DNA of 51,951 nucleotides from Lachnospiraceae bacterium (GTDB taxonomy: Bacteria; Bacillota; Clostridia; Lachnospirales; Lachnospiraceae): assembly GCA_009911035.1 (NCBI GenBank), contig QXWO01000044.1:1-51951 (forward strand), in the 5' to 3' direction. The position numbers and the translations under genes are program-made. A model generated the notes under the pieces. That model saw only the letters and a list, made by a program, of their open reading frames with translations, was not told the DNA's origin and ran no database searches. Numbering within the stretch: position 1 is the stretch's first letter; each line of letters starts with the position of its first letter. Shown one piece after another: positions 9,201 through 17,447 of this stretch.

Positions 9201-10795
9201 TCCCGGATGGCATCAATAGGGGGATTCGTCACCTGGGCAAACAACTGCTTAAAATAATGGAACATGGGATGAGCGGTCTTGCTCAGCACTGGGAGCGGTG
9301 TATCCACGCCCATAGCCGCGATGGCTTCGCCGCCGTTCTCCGCCATGGGAAGGATACTGTTTTTCACCTCCTCATAGGAATATCCGAAGGCCTTCTGCAT
9401 CCGCTGGCGTTCTTCCTCCGAAAATACCGGGACTCTTTCGTTGGGAATCTTCAGGTCATGGAGGTGCACCAGATTCCGGTCCAGCCATTCTCCGTAAGGC
9501 GCCCGGGAAGCATAGAACTCTTTCAGTTCATCGTCGCCGATCACTTTTCCCTGTACCGTATCCACCAGCAGCATCTTGCCGGGGCGGAGCCGCTCCTTCA
9601 CCAGAATTTTAGACGGATCAATATCCAGCACGCCTGCCTCGGAGGAAAGGATCAACTGGCTCTCGTCGGTAATCATATAACGGGACGGCCGCAGGCCGTT
9701 CCGGTCAAGCACAGCTCCCATCTTATCCCCATCGCAGAACAGGATGGAAGCAGGACCGTCCCAAGGCTCCATCATAGTGGCATAATACTGGTAAAAGTCT
9801 TTTTTGCGCTGGGACATAGTCTTGTTGTTCGCCCATGGCTCGGGAATGGTGATCATCACCGCAAGGGGCAGATCCATGCCGCTCATAACCAGAAATTCCA
9901 GCGTATTGTCCAGCATGGCCGAATCGGAGCCGGAAGTATCCACCACCGGGAGTACCTTGTGGAACAGTCCGCGCAGATGCCCGGATTCCATATTTTCCTC
10001 TCTTGCAAGCATCTTATCCGCATTCCCCCGGATGGTATTGATTTCCCCGTTGTGCACAATAAAACGGTTGGGATGCGCCCGCTCCCAACTGGGATTCGTA
10101 TTGGTTGAAAAGCGGGAATGGACCATGGCAATGGCTGATTCAAAATCCTTATCCTGCAGATCCTTAAAAAACGTCCGAAGCTGGCCTACCAGAAACATTC
10201 CCTTGTATACAATGGTCCTGCTGGATAAAGACACCACATACGTATTATCCGAAGACTGCTCAAACACACGCCTCGCCACATACAAAAGCCTGTCAAAGGC
10301 AATGCCTTTTTCCACCCCTGCAGGTTTCTGGATAAATGCCTGCATAATGTGAGGCATACACTCCACTGCCTTATGTCCCAACACCGAAGGATCCGTGGGC
10401 ACTTCCCGCCACCCCAGAAAGACAAGCCCTTCCTTCCCTACAATAATTTCAAACATCTTCTTGGCCTGGTTTTTGCGCAGTTCGTCCTGGGGAAAGAAAA
10501 ACATGCCCACACCGTATTCCCGTTCTTCCCCGATAGAAATGCCCAGCGGCTTTGTCACCTTCTTAAAAAACTTATGGGGTATCTGGGTAAGAATTCCTAC
10601 TCCGTCCCCGGTTTTGCCTTCTGCGTCCTTCCCTGCCCTGTGCTCAAGATTTTCCACTATCTTAAGAGCATTTTCCACACTCTCACGGCTTTTCACACCC
10701 TTAATATTGATGCAGGCGCCAATACCGCAGTTATCGTGCTCAAACTCTGGACAGTATAAAGGCGCCGCGGGTTGCGTCCTCTTTACATCAAACAT
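6242..10795 (-). CDS. gltB: Glutamate synthase (NADPH) large subunit
   Basis: A 1517-residue glutamate synthase alpha subunit. Cys23 in HDNCGIGA is the N-terminal nucleophile of the glutamine amidotransferase domain (about 23-430), so a 22-residue propeptide is expected to be removed. Then come the central domain, the FMN-binding synthase barrel (about 820-1200) and the C-terminal beta-helix with repeated Gly motifs (about 1260-1480). The 3Fe-4S motif CVMMRVCNLDTC lies near 1118. Ammonia released from glutamine is channelled to 2-oxoglutarate; electrons come from GltD. The start is supported by GGAG 8 nt upstream. The 5' leader carries a strong promoter-like sequence, inverted repeats and a terminator hairpin, described separately. 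Confidence 0.98.
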   Translation of the reverse strand: MFDVKRTQPAAPLYCPEFEHDNCGIGACINIKGVKSRESVENALKIVENLEHRAGKDAEGKTGDGVGILTQIPHKFFKKVTKPLGISIGEEREYGVGMFFFPQDELRKNQAKKMFEIIVGKEGLVFLGWREVPTDPSVLGHKAVECMPHIMQAFIQKPAGVEKGIAFDRLLYVARRVFEQSSDNTYVVSLSSRTIVYKGMFLVGQLRTFFKDLQDKDFESAIAMVHSRFSTNTNPSWERAHPNRFIVHNGEINTIRGNADKMLAREENMESGHLRGLFHKVLPVVDTSGSDSAMLDNTLEFLVMSGMDLPLAVMITIPEPWANNKTMSQRKKDFYQYYATMMEPWDGPASILFCDGDKMGAVLDRNGLRPSRYMITDESQLILSSEAGVLDIDPSKILVKERLRPGKMLLVDTVQGKVIGDDELKEFYASRAPYGEWLDRNLVHLHDLKIPNERVPVFSEEERQRMQKAFGYSYEEVKNSILPMAENGGEAIAAMGVDTPLPVLSKTAHPMFHYFKQLFAQVTNPPIDAIREEVVTATTIYIGTDGNILEEMPKNCRMLRVNNPILTNTDLMKIKSMKKDGFKAEVIPIIYYKNTSLERAIDRLFVEVDRAYRDGVNIIVLSDRGVDENHVAIPSLLAVSALNRHLVVTKKKTSVAIILESGEPREVHHFATLLGYGACAVNPYLAQDTIRELIDNHMLDKDYYAAVEDYNNAVIHGIVKIASKMGISTIQSYEGSQIFEAIGIDKDVIRKYFPHTVCRVGGITIKDIENQVDALHSQAFDPLGLENDLTLDSLGHHKMRSGADEHLYDPAVIHLLQESSRRGDYQLFKEYTARVNDEGAVKNLRGLMDFNYPEKGVPIEKVESVEAIVTRFKTGAMSYGSISKEAHETMAIAMNRLHGRSNSGEGGEELDRLTVTDGVNRCSAIKQVASGRFGVTSRYLVSANEIQIKMAQGAKPGEGGHLPGGKVYPWIAKTRHSTPGVGLISPPPHHDIYSIEDLAELIYDLKNANKEARISVKLVSEAGVGTVAAGVAKAGAQVILVSGYDGGTGAAPRNSIHHAGLPWELGLAETHQTLIMNGLRNKVRIETDGKLMSGRDVAIAAILGAEEFGFATAPLVTMGCVMMRVCNLDTCPVGVATQNPALRKNFKGKPEYVMNFMRFIAQELREYMAKLGVCSVDELVGHTEFLKVKENLTDSQKQVDLSLILSNPYVGGREKVTFDPKQVYDFKLEETMDERVLLKQFNRSMGTGGRHSIEVDVKNTDRAFGTILGSEITRRLGDDLKEDTYRVLCTGAGGQSFGAFIPKGLTLELAGESNDYFGKGLSGGRLIVYPPRGSRFKAEDNIIIGNVALYGATSGKAFINGVAGERFCVRNSGAVAVVEGVGDHGCEYMTGGRVVVLGPTGKNFAAGMSGGIAYVLDEDSDLYIRLNKEMVSSCQVTSKYDVMELKEMIKEHVAATNSKKGRMILDNFKDYLPRFKKIIPYDYEKMLTAIVQMEEKGLSAEQAQIEAFYAVKKVERS

Positions 10796-10825
10796 AACGC
10801 TTTCTCCTTCCCTTTTTATGCCGGC

Positions 10826-10870
10826 TTATCGCAACAAACGCTGCCACGCTCCATGAGACAGCTTATTGTA
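10826..10870. repeat. Dispersed 45-bp repeat, copy 1 (gltB leader)
   Basis: One of four related copies in the window (others at 27247-27292, 29249-29290 and 29284-29328). The shared core is AACAAACGC, then a variable centre containing ACGCTC and GAGAC, then TTATTGTA. The centre can fold with 4-bp arms GCTG/CAGC. This copy lies between the terminator hairpin and the gltB start, so it would be in the mRNA leader. Confidence 0.7.
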
Positions 10871-10911
10871 AAAAAGGCCGCAAAGAGCGTAAAACCCGCT
10901 CCTTTGCGACC
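10870..10911 (-). terminator. Strong intrinsic terminator in front of gltB
   Basis: On minus a 14-bp GC-rich stem with one bulge (arms 10898-10911 and 10877-10890) is followed by six to seven U. It may simply end the perR-chemoreceptor operon, whose last stop is at 11040. However, a promoter-like sequence at 10920-10948 would start transcripts near 10913, so the hairpin would be the first structure in the gltB mRNA. Confidence 0.8.
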
Positions 10912-10919
10912 TGTGATTT

Positions 10920-10948
10920 AATATACAACAATTTTTTTCATTTGTAAA
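10920..10948 (-). promoter_or_regulatory. Candidate sigma-A promoter for gltBD
   Basis: Read on minus: TTTACA, a 17-nt spacer, then TATATT. A 7/5/7 inverted repeat (10944-10962) overlaps the -35 box. Two more inverted repeats lie upstream: CATTGTC-T-GACAATG at 10965-10979 and TTACAT/ATGTAA at 10997-11015. They are plausible regulator sites. No experimental support. Confidence 0.55.
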
Positions 10949-11039
10949 TAACGAATATTTACATCATTGTCTGACAATGCGACAATTTATTTTATCTTAC
11001 ATTATTTGTATGTAAATTCAGCTTATTATCTGTCAGTTT

Positions 11040-12473
11040 CTACTCAAAAATACGAACCTGTTCTCTGGACAGCAATTCAATGGTCTGAATCAGTTTCCGG
11101 AAATCCGACAGCAGTTCTCTCGAGCAGGCTTCTGCCTTTTCGTAAATCCCCTGCAGTCCGCTGTTACTCCCGGCGCGGACCGCGGAAATCATTTCCGTAC
11201 CGCAGGCGTGGAAGTTTCTGTGTTTCGTATCAAGTCCTTCCCAGATGCCTGTGACCTTCGGGTTTACAGGCTTAAATGCAAAATAGAAGTGGCCGAAACC
11301 GCATTTGGTGCAGTCTGTCTGCAATGCCTTTAGCTCTCCCGTCCTGGCGATATCCTGTAAGGTACCCAGCCAGGCCTGATGGGCGCTGATTGCTCGATTC
11401 AGGCAATTAAGGATGATCTGATTATCCAGCATATAAAAGGCGTCTCTCGCCATATTCCCCATAATTTTTACTGATTCGTCCAGATGGCTTTCAATGGCTT
11501 TTGAAGGCTCCACAAGCTCTGCGATCGCCCGGCTGGAAACTGCCAGCAAGCATGCATTGTCCTTTAAATTCCGGGATTGCTCATTCACGCTCTGCATCTG
11601 ACTGTCCAATTCATTCATGGAGCTGCTGATTTCCTCGCTGACAGCCGCCAGGGAAGATACTGAACCCGCAATATGATCCATGCCGGTGCGGTTATTGCCA
11701 GTCAGTTCCCACACCTTCTGGATATCTTCATTGATATGTTCCAGTTCCTCCACCGTTGCGTCCACACTGCCTGAACTTTTCCGTGAAGCAGCCTGGATAC
11801 TATTTACAAATTCTCCCATACGACCTGTCAGTGCTTTTGTCCTGTCCGCAAGTTCGCTGATTTCCTCCGCAACAACCGCAAATCCCTTTCCGGCTTCCCC
11901 GGCCCGGGCGGCTTCTATGGAAGCGTTCAGCGCCAGAAGGTTAGTCTGGGCTGAAATGGAACTGATCGCTGCAATTGCTTCATTCAAATGCTGTATGATC
12001 CCAAGCAGCCCGTCCATGTCTTCCTTCATGCCCTTGGCATTGGATATAGCGGCGGTGGACAGCTCCGTAATGGAGGTAAGCTCCTTTTCGCAATGACGGA
12101 TATCTTCCATTATTTTCCCGGATTCATCGGATACTTCAATAATCGTTCCTGTCAGGCTTTCATGTGCCTTTGACACTTCCGCTGCAATCTCTGCCGTGGA
12201 CTCCGTAGATGCACTAATCGCCTCCACAGCATCCGCAACTTCCCTGTTGATCTGCTCTACGGCCCCGGCGTTTGTCTCCAGTGTCAGGTCCATGGCACTC
12301 ATGTTGATCACCGCATCCATCGTTTTGGTAACTGCCTTCTCAAATTCCTTCCGGCCGCTCACCAAACGCCTGTGAATATTGTTCAGTTCTCCGTTTTCCG
12401 GTTCATACTTCATATCTGCCAGCCTGGAAACAGATTCTATGGCAATGCCGGAAGCCTTCTTTCTTATCTTCAT
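11040..12473 (-). CDS. Soluble methyl-accepting chemotaxis protein with CZB zinc-binding domain
   Basis: A 477-residue cytoplasmic chemoreceptor: no membrane segment is visible. A coiled-coil signalling region (about 70-330) contains the highly conserved hairpin tip ([20 protein letters not shown]) that contacts CheA/CheW. The C-terminal chemoreceptor zinc-binding domain fits its motif well: HQAW near 366, a cysteine 22 residues after the Trp in CGFGHF near 393, and HRNFH near 418. In studied CZB proteins this His3-Cys zinc site senses zinc or hypochlorous acid. The ATG overlaps the perR stop by 4 nt (ATGA), so it is translated from the perR mRNA. That points to a role in avoiding oxidants, which is an inference. 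Confidence 0.93.
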   Translation of the reverse strand: MKIRKKASGIAIESVSRLADMKYEPENGELNNIHRRLVSGRKEFEKAVTKTMDAVINMSAMDLTLETNAGAVEQINREVADAVEAISASTESTAEIAAEVSKAHESLTGTIIEVSDESGKIMEDIRHCEKELTSITELSTAAISNAKGMKEDMDGLLGIIQHLNEAIAAISSISAQTNLLALNASIEAARAGEAGKGFAVVAEEISELADRTKALTGRMGEFVNSIQAASRKSSGSVDATVEELEHINEDIQKVWELTGNNRTGMDHIAGSVSSLAAVSEEISSSMNELDSQMQSVNEQSRNLKDNACLLAVSSRAIAELVEPSKAIESHLDESVKIMGNMARDAFYMLDNQIILNCLNRAISAHQAWLGTLQDIARTGELKALQTDCTKCGFGHFYFAFKPVNPKVTGIWEGLDTKHRNFHACGTEMISAVRAGSNSGLQGIYEKAEACSRELLSDFRKLIQTIELLSREQVRIFE

Positions 12474-12850
12474 GATTCGTCACCCCCGTTTTCCTTTTTC
12501 AGACATTCCTCACATATGTAGTTTATCTTTAAGTCATAAGAAATCATTGGAACACCTACCTGTTTCTGAATCGTTTCTGTCAGATCCTCCAGACAGATAT
12601 CTAACAGTTTTCCACATTTCCTGCAAAACAAGTGGTCATGCTGTACCATCTTGTCATAGCGGTCCGGGTACCCCACAGCAGATATTTTCCTAATCATTCC
12701 CTGCTGATACAAAGAAGACAGATTATTGTATACCGTAGCCTGCACTACGGATTTATTCTTTTCTTTTAAAAGCAGGTAAATCTGTTCCGCCGTTAAATGA
12801 TCTGTGGAATTATTAATAATCTCCAGGATATACCCGGCATTTTTTGTCAT
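12470..12850 (-). CDS. perR: Fur-family regulator, PerR-like
   Basis: A 126-residue Fur-family repressor. The N-terminal winged helix (about 1-70) contains [16 protein letters not shown]. The C-terminal dimerisation domain has the regulatory metal site around QHDHLFC and two CxxC pairs (CRKC near 95 and CEEC near 118) for structural zinc. PerR is favoured over Fur or Zur by size, by the AT-rich palindrome resembling a Per box in its own promoter, and by the coupled redox-type chemoreceptor. The start has GAGG upstream. Autoregulation is likely: the box at 12878-12892 lies just downstream of the -10 element. Confidence 0.8.
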   Translation of the reverse strand: MTKNAGYILEIINNSTDHLTAEQIYLLLKEKNKSVVQATVYNNLSSLYQQGMIRKISAVGYPDRYDKMVQHDHLFCRKCGKLLDICLEDLTETIQKQVGVPMISYDLKINYICEECLKKENGGDES

Positions 12851-12877
12851 ACCAACCTCACAAGCCTTAAGTCAAAA

Positions 12878-12892
12878 TTAGAATTACTCTAA
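12878..12892 (-). promoter_or_regulatory. PerR-box-like operator of perR-chemoreceptor operon
   Basis: The sequence TTAGAATTACTCTAA is a dyad that matches the B. subtilis Per box consensus (TTATAATNATTATAA) at 11 of 14 defined positions. It lies immediately after the promoter -10 element, where a repressor would block transcription. Confidence 0.6.
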
Positions 12893-12896
12893 TTAT

Positions 12897-12924
12897 AATT
12901 TAACACTTTTCCTTTATTTGTCAA
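12897..12924 (-). promoter_or_regulatory. Promoter of perR-chemoreceptor operon
   Basis: On minus: TTGACA, 16-nt spacer, TAAATT. It directs transcription into perR, with the Per-box-like dyad beginning 5 nt downstream. Confidence 0.6.
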
Positions 12925-13002
12925 TAGATTTTACTCATCCCCCACAGCCATCAATTTCCAGAATTGACGGCCAGTCAGAGCGCCACACAAAAAGTGTGGA
13001 AG

Positions 13003-13869
13003 TCACACGCATTTCTTTTTTATGTAAATGAAAGAAAAAAGGGCCACGGCAAAAAATACCATTCCCATTGCCCATGCTGTCCTGCTGTCCATATCTGCAA
13101 GCCCGTTTTGGTATGTCAGCGCATAAACGCTCACGTTTGCCACTCCGTGAAACAGCACCGGTGCTGCAAAACTTCCATACAGCTCATAAGTATAAGCAAT
13201 CAGAAGCCCCAATATGCTTCCGTACACTGCCTGCACAATATTTCCGTGATATAAGCCGAACAAAAGTGAGGAAACCGCCAATGCCGTTTTATAGTTAAAG
13301 CACCGTTTCATCCTGTTGTACAGCAGCCCCCGGAACACGGCCTCCTCAGCCAGCGGGGAAATGATCCCATACAAAATAAGCCCTACGACAAACTCCACGC
13401 CGTACTGCAATTCATAAATTTCCTCATAAGACTGTGAGCTGGCTGTAAAACCTGTCTGGGTGAAAAAAATATTAAGGCTCACCGACACGCCGAAAGCCAG
13501 CGCCGCCAGAAAGCAGTAGGCCGTGACCTTCCCTGCGTCTGCCATCCCTTTTGCCTTATTTCCATCCGGCGGAGGAGCGCTTATTTCCCTTTTTACCATA
13601 GGCCCGATGACCGAAATCCCGGTCAGTATGGAGACTCCGTATATAATTCCCTGAAAAGTCTCCCCGTACTGGTTCAAAACAGTCAGGACTGCCGCTCCGC
13701 CCTTTACAGCGGCCAGATTTAAAAGCACCCACAAAATAACTTCCGCCATATCGTGTACCGCATAATACACCAACAGCGGAAGCAGAAGATAAGCTGTTTT
13801 TTTGAAGGAAGGCCATTTCCTTATTTCCTCTTCCCCCCACCTACAGCTAAGTGTTCTCCAAAAATTCAT
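13003..13869 (-). CDS. CPBP-family intramembrane metalloprotease
   Basis: A 288-residue protein with about eight hydrophobic segments. The CPBP (Abi/CAAX protease) motifs are all visible: EEAVFRG near 178-184, the second motif with His in LFGLYHGN near 204, and LFHGVANV near 236. Glu-Glu and the two His are the expected catalytic and metal ligands, so the protein looks active. Substrates of bacterial members are mostly unknown; some give bacteriocin self-immunity or process peptides. The start has GGAGG upstream. It stands alone, with the S1-domain gene upstream ending in its own terminator. A hairpin at about 12981-12997 lies past the stop, but without a U-tract. Confidence 0.88.
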   Translation of the reverse strand: MNFWRTLSCRWGEEEIRKWPSFKKTAYLLLPLLVYYAVHDMAEVILWVLLNLAAVKGGAAVLTVLNQYGETFQGIIYGVSILTGISVIGPMVKREISAPPPDGNKAKGMADAGKVTAYCFLAALAFGVSVSLNIFFTQTGFTASSQSYEEIYELQYGVEFVVGLILYGIISPLAEEAVFRGLLYNRMKRCFNYKTALAVSSLLFGLYHGNIVQAVYGSILGLLIAYTYELYGSFAAPVLFHGVANVSVYALTYQNGLADMDSRTAWAMGMVFFAVALFSFIYIKKKCV

Positions 13870-13940
13870 TTCTCCTCCATCGCAAAATCCTTACAGGGCA
13901 CTGCCCTGCCTGCATCGTGCAGGCTAAGGGACTGCCTTTG

Positions 13941-13964
13941 CAAAAGGGCGGTATTCCCCGCCCT
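13941..13964 (-). terminator. Terminator of the S1-domain gene
   Basis: A perfect 7-bp stem AGGGCGG/CCGCCCT on minus with a 6-nt loop, followed by UUUUG. The stem begins inside the S1-gene stop codon. Confidence 0.7.
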
Positions 13965-14871
13965 ATTTAATATTTAACTTTGCAAACAGATCTCCCAGAC
14001 TGGTTCCCACACTCTCCTTAGAACCAAACTGCTTTACGTCAAAACTTTCCGTCTCCTCGGCCTGCTGCTGTTCTTCCACCGCTTTCATGCTTAAAGAAAT
14101 TTTACCATCATTGGTATTTAAGACCTTCACCTTAACTTTATCGCCCACTTTAAGCACCTCGGAAGGCTTTTTGATTCTTCTCTGGCTGATTTGGGAGATA
14201 TGCACCAGACCGCTTAGGCCGTCCTTCAAATCCACGAAAGCCCCGTAAGGCTGGAGGCTTTCCACAGTTCCCTCAAGAACCGTTCCCGGCACCATCATTG
14301 CCACCTTATGGTCATGTTCTTCCTTCTTCTGCTCCCTTAGCACTTCCTTTGCAGAAAGAACAAGCTTTTCTTTTTCCTGGTCCACTGTAATGACCCGCAC
14401 AGTCAATTCTTTCCCTTTATAAGCTTCCAGATCTTCCACATAGGACAGGGCTAAATGGGACGCCGGGATGAATCCCCGGATGCCTTCCAGATAAGCAACT
14501 ACTCCTGCATTTACGGCCTCGCTTACCTTCACGGAGAGGTTTTTCTTTTCCTCCATATATCCCGCAAGCACATCCCAGGCAAGTACCTTGTTGGCTTCCT
14601 TCTTAGAAAGAAGGATATTGCCCTGCCCGTCGTCCATCTTTACCACTGTGGCTTCGATTACGTCCCCGGCATGGACATCCGCCTTAATGGAAAAATCCGG
14701 GTCGCTGCTCATATCAGCCGCCTTAATGATCCCCTGGGTATAATACTTTAAGTCCAGCGTCACTTCTTCCTCATTTACATCAATTACCGTTCCCTGAATC
14801 ACATCTCCTTCATTGATTTTGCGGAAAGATGCCTCCAGCTCCTTTTCATAGTCCTTCATCGTTTCTTCCAT
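13963..14871 (-). CDS. S1 RNA-binding domain protein (RpsA-like)
   Basis: A 302-residue protein with three S1 OB-fold domains at roughly 20-90, 105-178 and 195-265. The last is the most canonical (GTVESLQPYGAFVDLKDGLSGLVHISQIS). The C-terminus is acidic and Gln-rich, then ends FGSKESVGTSLGDLFAKLNIK. Short RpsA-like proteins of this build are common in Clostridia and probably bind mRNA during translation initiation, but they are not the six-domain ribosomal protein S1 of E. coli. Two starts are possible: ATG at 14871 with a weak GGAGA 10 nt upstream, or the ATG at 14859 preceded by GGAAG. The gene is monocistronic. Confidence 0.88.
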   Translation of the reverse strand: MEETMKDYEKELEASFRKINEGDVIQGTVIDVNEEEVTLDLKYYTQGIIKAADMSSDPDFSIKADVHAGDVIEATVVKMDDGQGNILLSKKEANKVLAWDVLAGYMEEKKNLSVKVSEAVNAGVVAYLEGIRGFIPASHLALSYVEDLEAYKGKELTVRVITVDQEKEKLVLSAKEVLREQKKEEHDHKVAMMVPGTVLEGTVESLQPYGAFVDLKDGLSGLVHISQISQRRIKKPSEVLKVGDKVKVKVLNTNDGKISLSMKAVEEQQQAEETESFDVKQFGSKESVGTSLGDLFAKLNIK

Positions 14872-14980
14872 ACTTTTTCAGTCTCCTCGCCTTCTGCCGC
14901 CTCTGCGGCTTTATAGTCTGTATTTTCCTATAGTATAACACATTTAAAACAAAAGGGAGGAAGGAAACATTTATATTTCA

Positions 14981-15622
14981 TTAAATTTCCCTAAACTTAT
15001 CCGTTCCCATACCGCATACCGGACACTTAAAATCTGCAGGAAGTTCACCGCCTTCGTAAATGTAACCGCAGACTTCGCATTTAAACCTGCGCACTTCCCC
15101 ATCTTCCCCTTTGGTTTCTTCTTCATCGGGAATATAGGTGGGCGCATTCTTCGGGCTTTTCCCTTTGATCACCTTGTGATAATATGCATAGGTCATGGCA
15201 TCCCTGTCTCCAAATACCTCCGCCCCTTTCACTTCCCCTAAAAATACCGTATGGGTGGCGGTTTCCATCTTGTCGATCACTTCACACACAATATAGGCGC
15301 AGGAATCAGATACCACAGGCATATAGTCTTCCACGCTGTATTTGACCTTTGAAAATTTATCCGTCTCCCTGCCGGACTGAAAACCAAAATTTCCAATAAT
15401 GGACGGTTCCGAGTCCTCTGCCAGTATGGAAATGGCAAACTTGCCCGTCTCACTGATACACCGGTTTGTATAATTGTTGTGGTTGATACTGACTGCAATG
15501 GTGGCAGGTGAGGCTGTGATCTGCATGGCGCTGTTAGCTGTACACCCTGTTGGCCTTCCGTTGTCCCATGTACTTACCACATAAACGCCATATGACAATT
15601 TATGAAATGCATTCTGATTCAT
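14981..15622 (-). CDS. hrb: Flavin reductase-rubredoxin fusion (high-molecular-weight rubredoxin)
   Basis: A 213-residue fusion. Residues 1 to about 150 form an FMN-binding flavin reductase-like domain (split-barrel, with GCTANSAMQ and SINHNNYT). Residues about 178-213 are a rubredoxin with two cysteine pairs ([10 protein letters not shown] and CPVCGMG) that bind one iron. Proteins of this build, such as Hrb of Moorella, pass electrons from NADH-linked reductase to flavodiiron proteins that reduce oxygen or NO. The start has AGGAGG 10 nt upstream. The promoter and a PerR-like dyad lie just upstream, which fits oxygen-stress control. The symbol follows the Moorella gene and rests on architecture. 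Confidence 0.85.
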   Translation of the reverse strand: MNQNAFHKLSYGVYVVSTWDNGRPTGCTANSAMQITASPATIAVSINHNNYTNRCISETGKFAISILAEDSEPSIIGNFGFQSGRETDKFSKVKYSVEDYMPVVSDSCAYIVCEVIDKMETATHTVFLGEVKGAEVFGDRDAMTYAYYHKVIKGKSPKNAPTYIPDEEETKGEDGEVRRFKCEVCGYIYEGGELPADFKCPVCGMGTDKFREI

Positions 15623-15647
15623 AATTCTATTTCCTCCTTGATTTCCA

Positions 15648-15669
15648 AATAATAGTAATAGTTATTATT
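15648..15669 (-). promoter_or_regulatory. PerR-like operator upstream of hrb
   Basis: A 7/8/7 inverted repeat (AATAATA, 8-nt spacer, TATTATT). Inside it, TAATAACTATTACTA matches 10 of 14 defined positions of the Per box. It lies just after the -10 element, the same geometry as at the perR promoter. Confidence 0.5.
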
Positions 15670-15671
15670 TT

Positions 15672-15700
15672 AATTTATATTTTCAGGGTCAAAATGTCAA
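15672..15700 (-). promoter_or_regulatory. Promoter of hrb
   Basis: On minus: TTGACA, 17-nt spacer, TAAATT. The same -10 hexamer is used in the perR promoter. Confidence 0.6.
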
Positions 15701-15757
15701 TACTATTTTTCAAGATTCCAGCACAGGGTTCTGATTCAGCACCTGCAATTTTTGTTT

Positions 15758-15786
15758 TTGACATTCGCCGGCTTTCCCTATATAAT
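15758..15786 (+). promoter_or_regulatory. Consensus promoter of the ABC-F gene
   Basis: TTGACA, exactly 17 nt, TATAAT: a perfect sigma-A type promoter, with the -10 box 48 nt before the start codon. The leader is short (about 40 nt) and no attenuator is visible in it. Confidence 0.85.
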
Positions 15787-15834
15787 CATATAATCTGACG
15801 TATATTCTAATTTATACCAATGACAGGAGAAATC

Positions 15835-17391
15835 ATGAGCATTTTAAATGTAGAACACTTAAGCCACGGCTTCGGCGACAGGGCAATTTTCCAGGATGTT
15901 TCCTTCCGCCTTTTAAAAGGAGAGCACATCGGCCTAATCGGAGCCAACGGAGAAGGGAAATCCACCTTCATGAATATCATCACTGGTAAACTTATGCCCG
16001 ATGAAGGAAAAATCGAATGGGCAAAAAATGTCCGTTCCGGCTACCTTGACCAGCACACCGCCCTTGAAAAAGGCATGACCATAAGAGCCGTACTTTCTTC
16101 CGCATTTGATTTTCTATTTGAGATGGAAGCCCAGATGAATGAAATCTGTGATAAAATGGCTGACGCTTCCGAAAAAGAACTGGAACTTTATATGGAGGAG
16201 CTTGGAACCATACAGGATTTGCTTTCGGTCCATGACTTCTATCTGATTGATTCCAAAGTGGAAGAAGTTGCAAGAGCCCTGGGACTTACAGACTTGGGAC
16301 TGGAAAAAGATGTGACGGATCTAAGCGGCGGCCAGCGCACCAAGGTACTGCTTGGAAAGCTTCTTCTGGAAAAGCCGGACATCCTTCTTCTGGATGAGCC
16401 TACCAACTATCTGGACACCGAGCACATCGAATGGCTGAAACGGTACTTAAATGAGTATGAAAACGCTTTTATCCTCATCTCCCATGATATTCCTTTTTTA
16501 AACAGCGTCATCAATCTGATCTACCACATGGACAATCAGAAGCTTGACCGCTATCCGGGAGATTACGATAAATTTCAGGAAGTTTACGCCATGAAAAAGG
16601 CGCAGCTTGAAGCCGCATATAACAAACAGCAGAAGGAAATCGCAGACTTAAAAGATTTCGTGGCCCGGAACAAGGCACGCGTTTCCACCCGGAATATGGC
16701 CATGTCCCGCCAGAAAAAGCTGGATAAGATGGATGTCATTGAATTGGCAGGGGAAAAGCCTAAACCGGAATTTTATTTTAAGGAGGCAAGAACCCCCGGA
16801 CGCTATATCTTCCAGACAGACAATCTGGTCATCGGCTATGAGGAACCTCTCTCCCGCCCCTTAAATCTGGAAATGGAACGGGGGCAGAAAATTGTCCTGA
16901 CAGGGGCCAATGGAATCGGAAAGACCACCCTGCTAAAGAGCATCCTTGGCCTTATCCCTCCCATAAGCGGCTCCGTAGAACAGGGAGACTATTTAAGCAT
17001 CGGTTACTTCGAGCAGGAAATGGACCAGAATACTGCCACCACCTGTATAGAAGAAATCTGGCAGGAATTCCCCGGATTTACCCAGTATGAGGTCCGCTCC
17101 GCCCTTGCCAAATGCGGACTCACCACCAAACACATTGAGAGCAAAGTCAAAGTGTTAAGCGGCGGCGAACAGGCAAAGGTACGCCTTTGCAAGCTGATCA
17201 ATCGGAAAACCAACATCCTGCTCCTTGACGAACCTACCAATCATCTGGACACAGATGCCAAGGCTGAGTTAGCCCGTGCTCTCAAAGAATACCGGGGCAG
17301 TATCCTCATGGTCTGCCATGAACCGCTGTTTTATGAGGACTTTGCCAGCGATGTGTGGGACTGCACGAAGTGGACCACACGGCTGGTATGA
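15835..17391 (+). CDS. ABC-F family ATP-binding protein
   Basis: A 518-residue ABC-F protein with two ATPase domains and no membrane part. Walker A motifs are GANGEGKST (near 35) and GANGIGKTT (near 355). Signatures are LSGGQRTKV and LSGGEQAKV, and Walker B motifs are ILLLDEPTNYLD and ILLLDEPTNHLD. The charged linker between domains (about 235-310, with KQQKEIADLKDFVARNKARV) is the P-site tRNA interaction region of the family. ABC-F proteins act on the ribosome. The pattern resembles the YbiT-like housekeeping group rather than the known resistance groups, but I cannot exclude antibiotic protection. The start at 15835 has AGGAG 6 nt upstream; an in-frame ATG at 15820 lacks one. Confidence 0.93.
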   Translation: MSILNVEHLSHGFGDRAIFQDVSFRLLKGEHIGLIGANGEGKSTFMNIITGKLMPDEGKIEWAKNVRSGYLDQHTALEKGMTIRAVLSSAFDFLFEMEAQMNEICDKMADASEKELELYMEELGTIQDLLSVHDFYLIDSKVEEVARALGLTDLGLEKDVTDLSGGQRTKVLLGKLLLEKPDILLLDEPTNYLDTEHIEWLKRYLNEYENAFILISHDIPFLNSVINLIYHMDNQKLDRYPGDYDKFQEVYAMKKAQLEAAYNKQQKEIADLKDFVARNKARVSTRNMAMSRQKKLDKMDVIELAGEKPKPEFYFKEARTPGRYIFQTDNLVIGYEEPLSRPLNLEMERGQKIVLTGANGIGKTTLLKSILGLIPPISGSVEQGDYLSIGYFEQEMDQNTATTCIEEIWQEFPGFTQYEVRSALAKCGLTTKHIESKVKVLSGGEQAKVRLCKLINRKTNILLLDEPTNHLDTDAKAELARALKEYRGSILMVCHEPLFYEDFASDVWDCTKWTTRLV

Positions 17392-17447
17392 CGGTTATCA
17401 AAGCCGTAGGGCCTGGGCCTGCACCAGAAAAGGTTTTCGGACGCATA

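Noticed and set aside
8906-10108. A 400-codon open frame on plus opposite gltB
   Set aside because: It is fully antisense to a highly conserved gene, has no ribosome binding site and no recognisable family; typical shadow of a GC-biased third codon position.
15758-15834. An attenuator or leader peptide controlling the ABC-F gene, as in some resistance genes
   Set aside because: The leader is only about 40 nt after the predicted start site, with no hairpin pair or small open frame.
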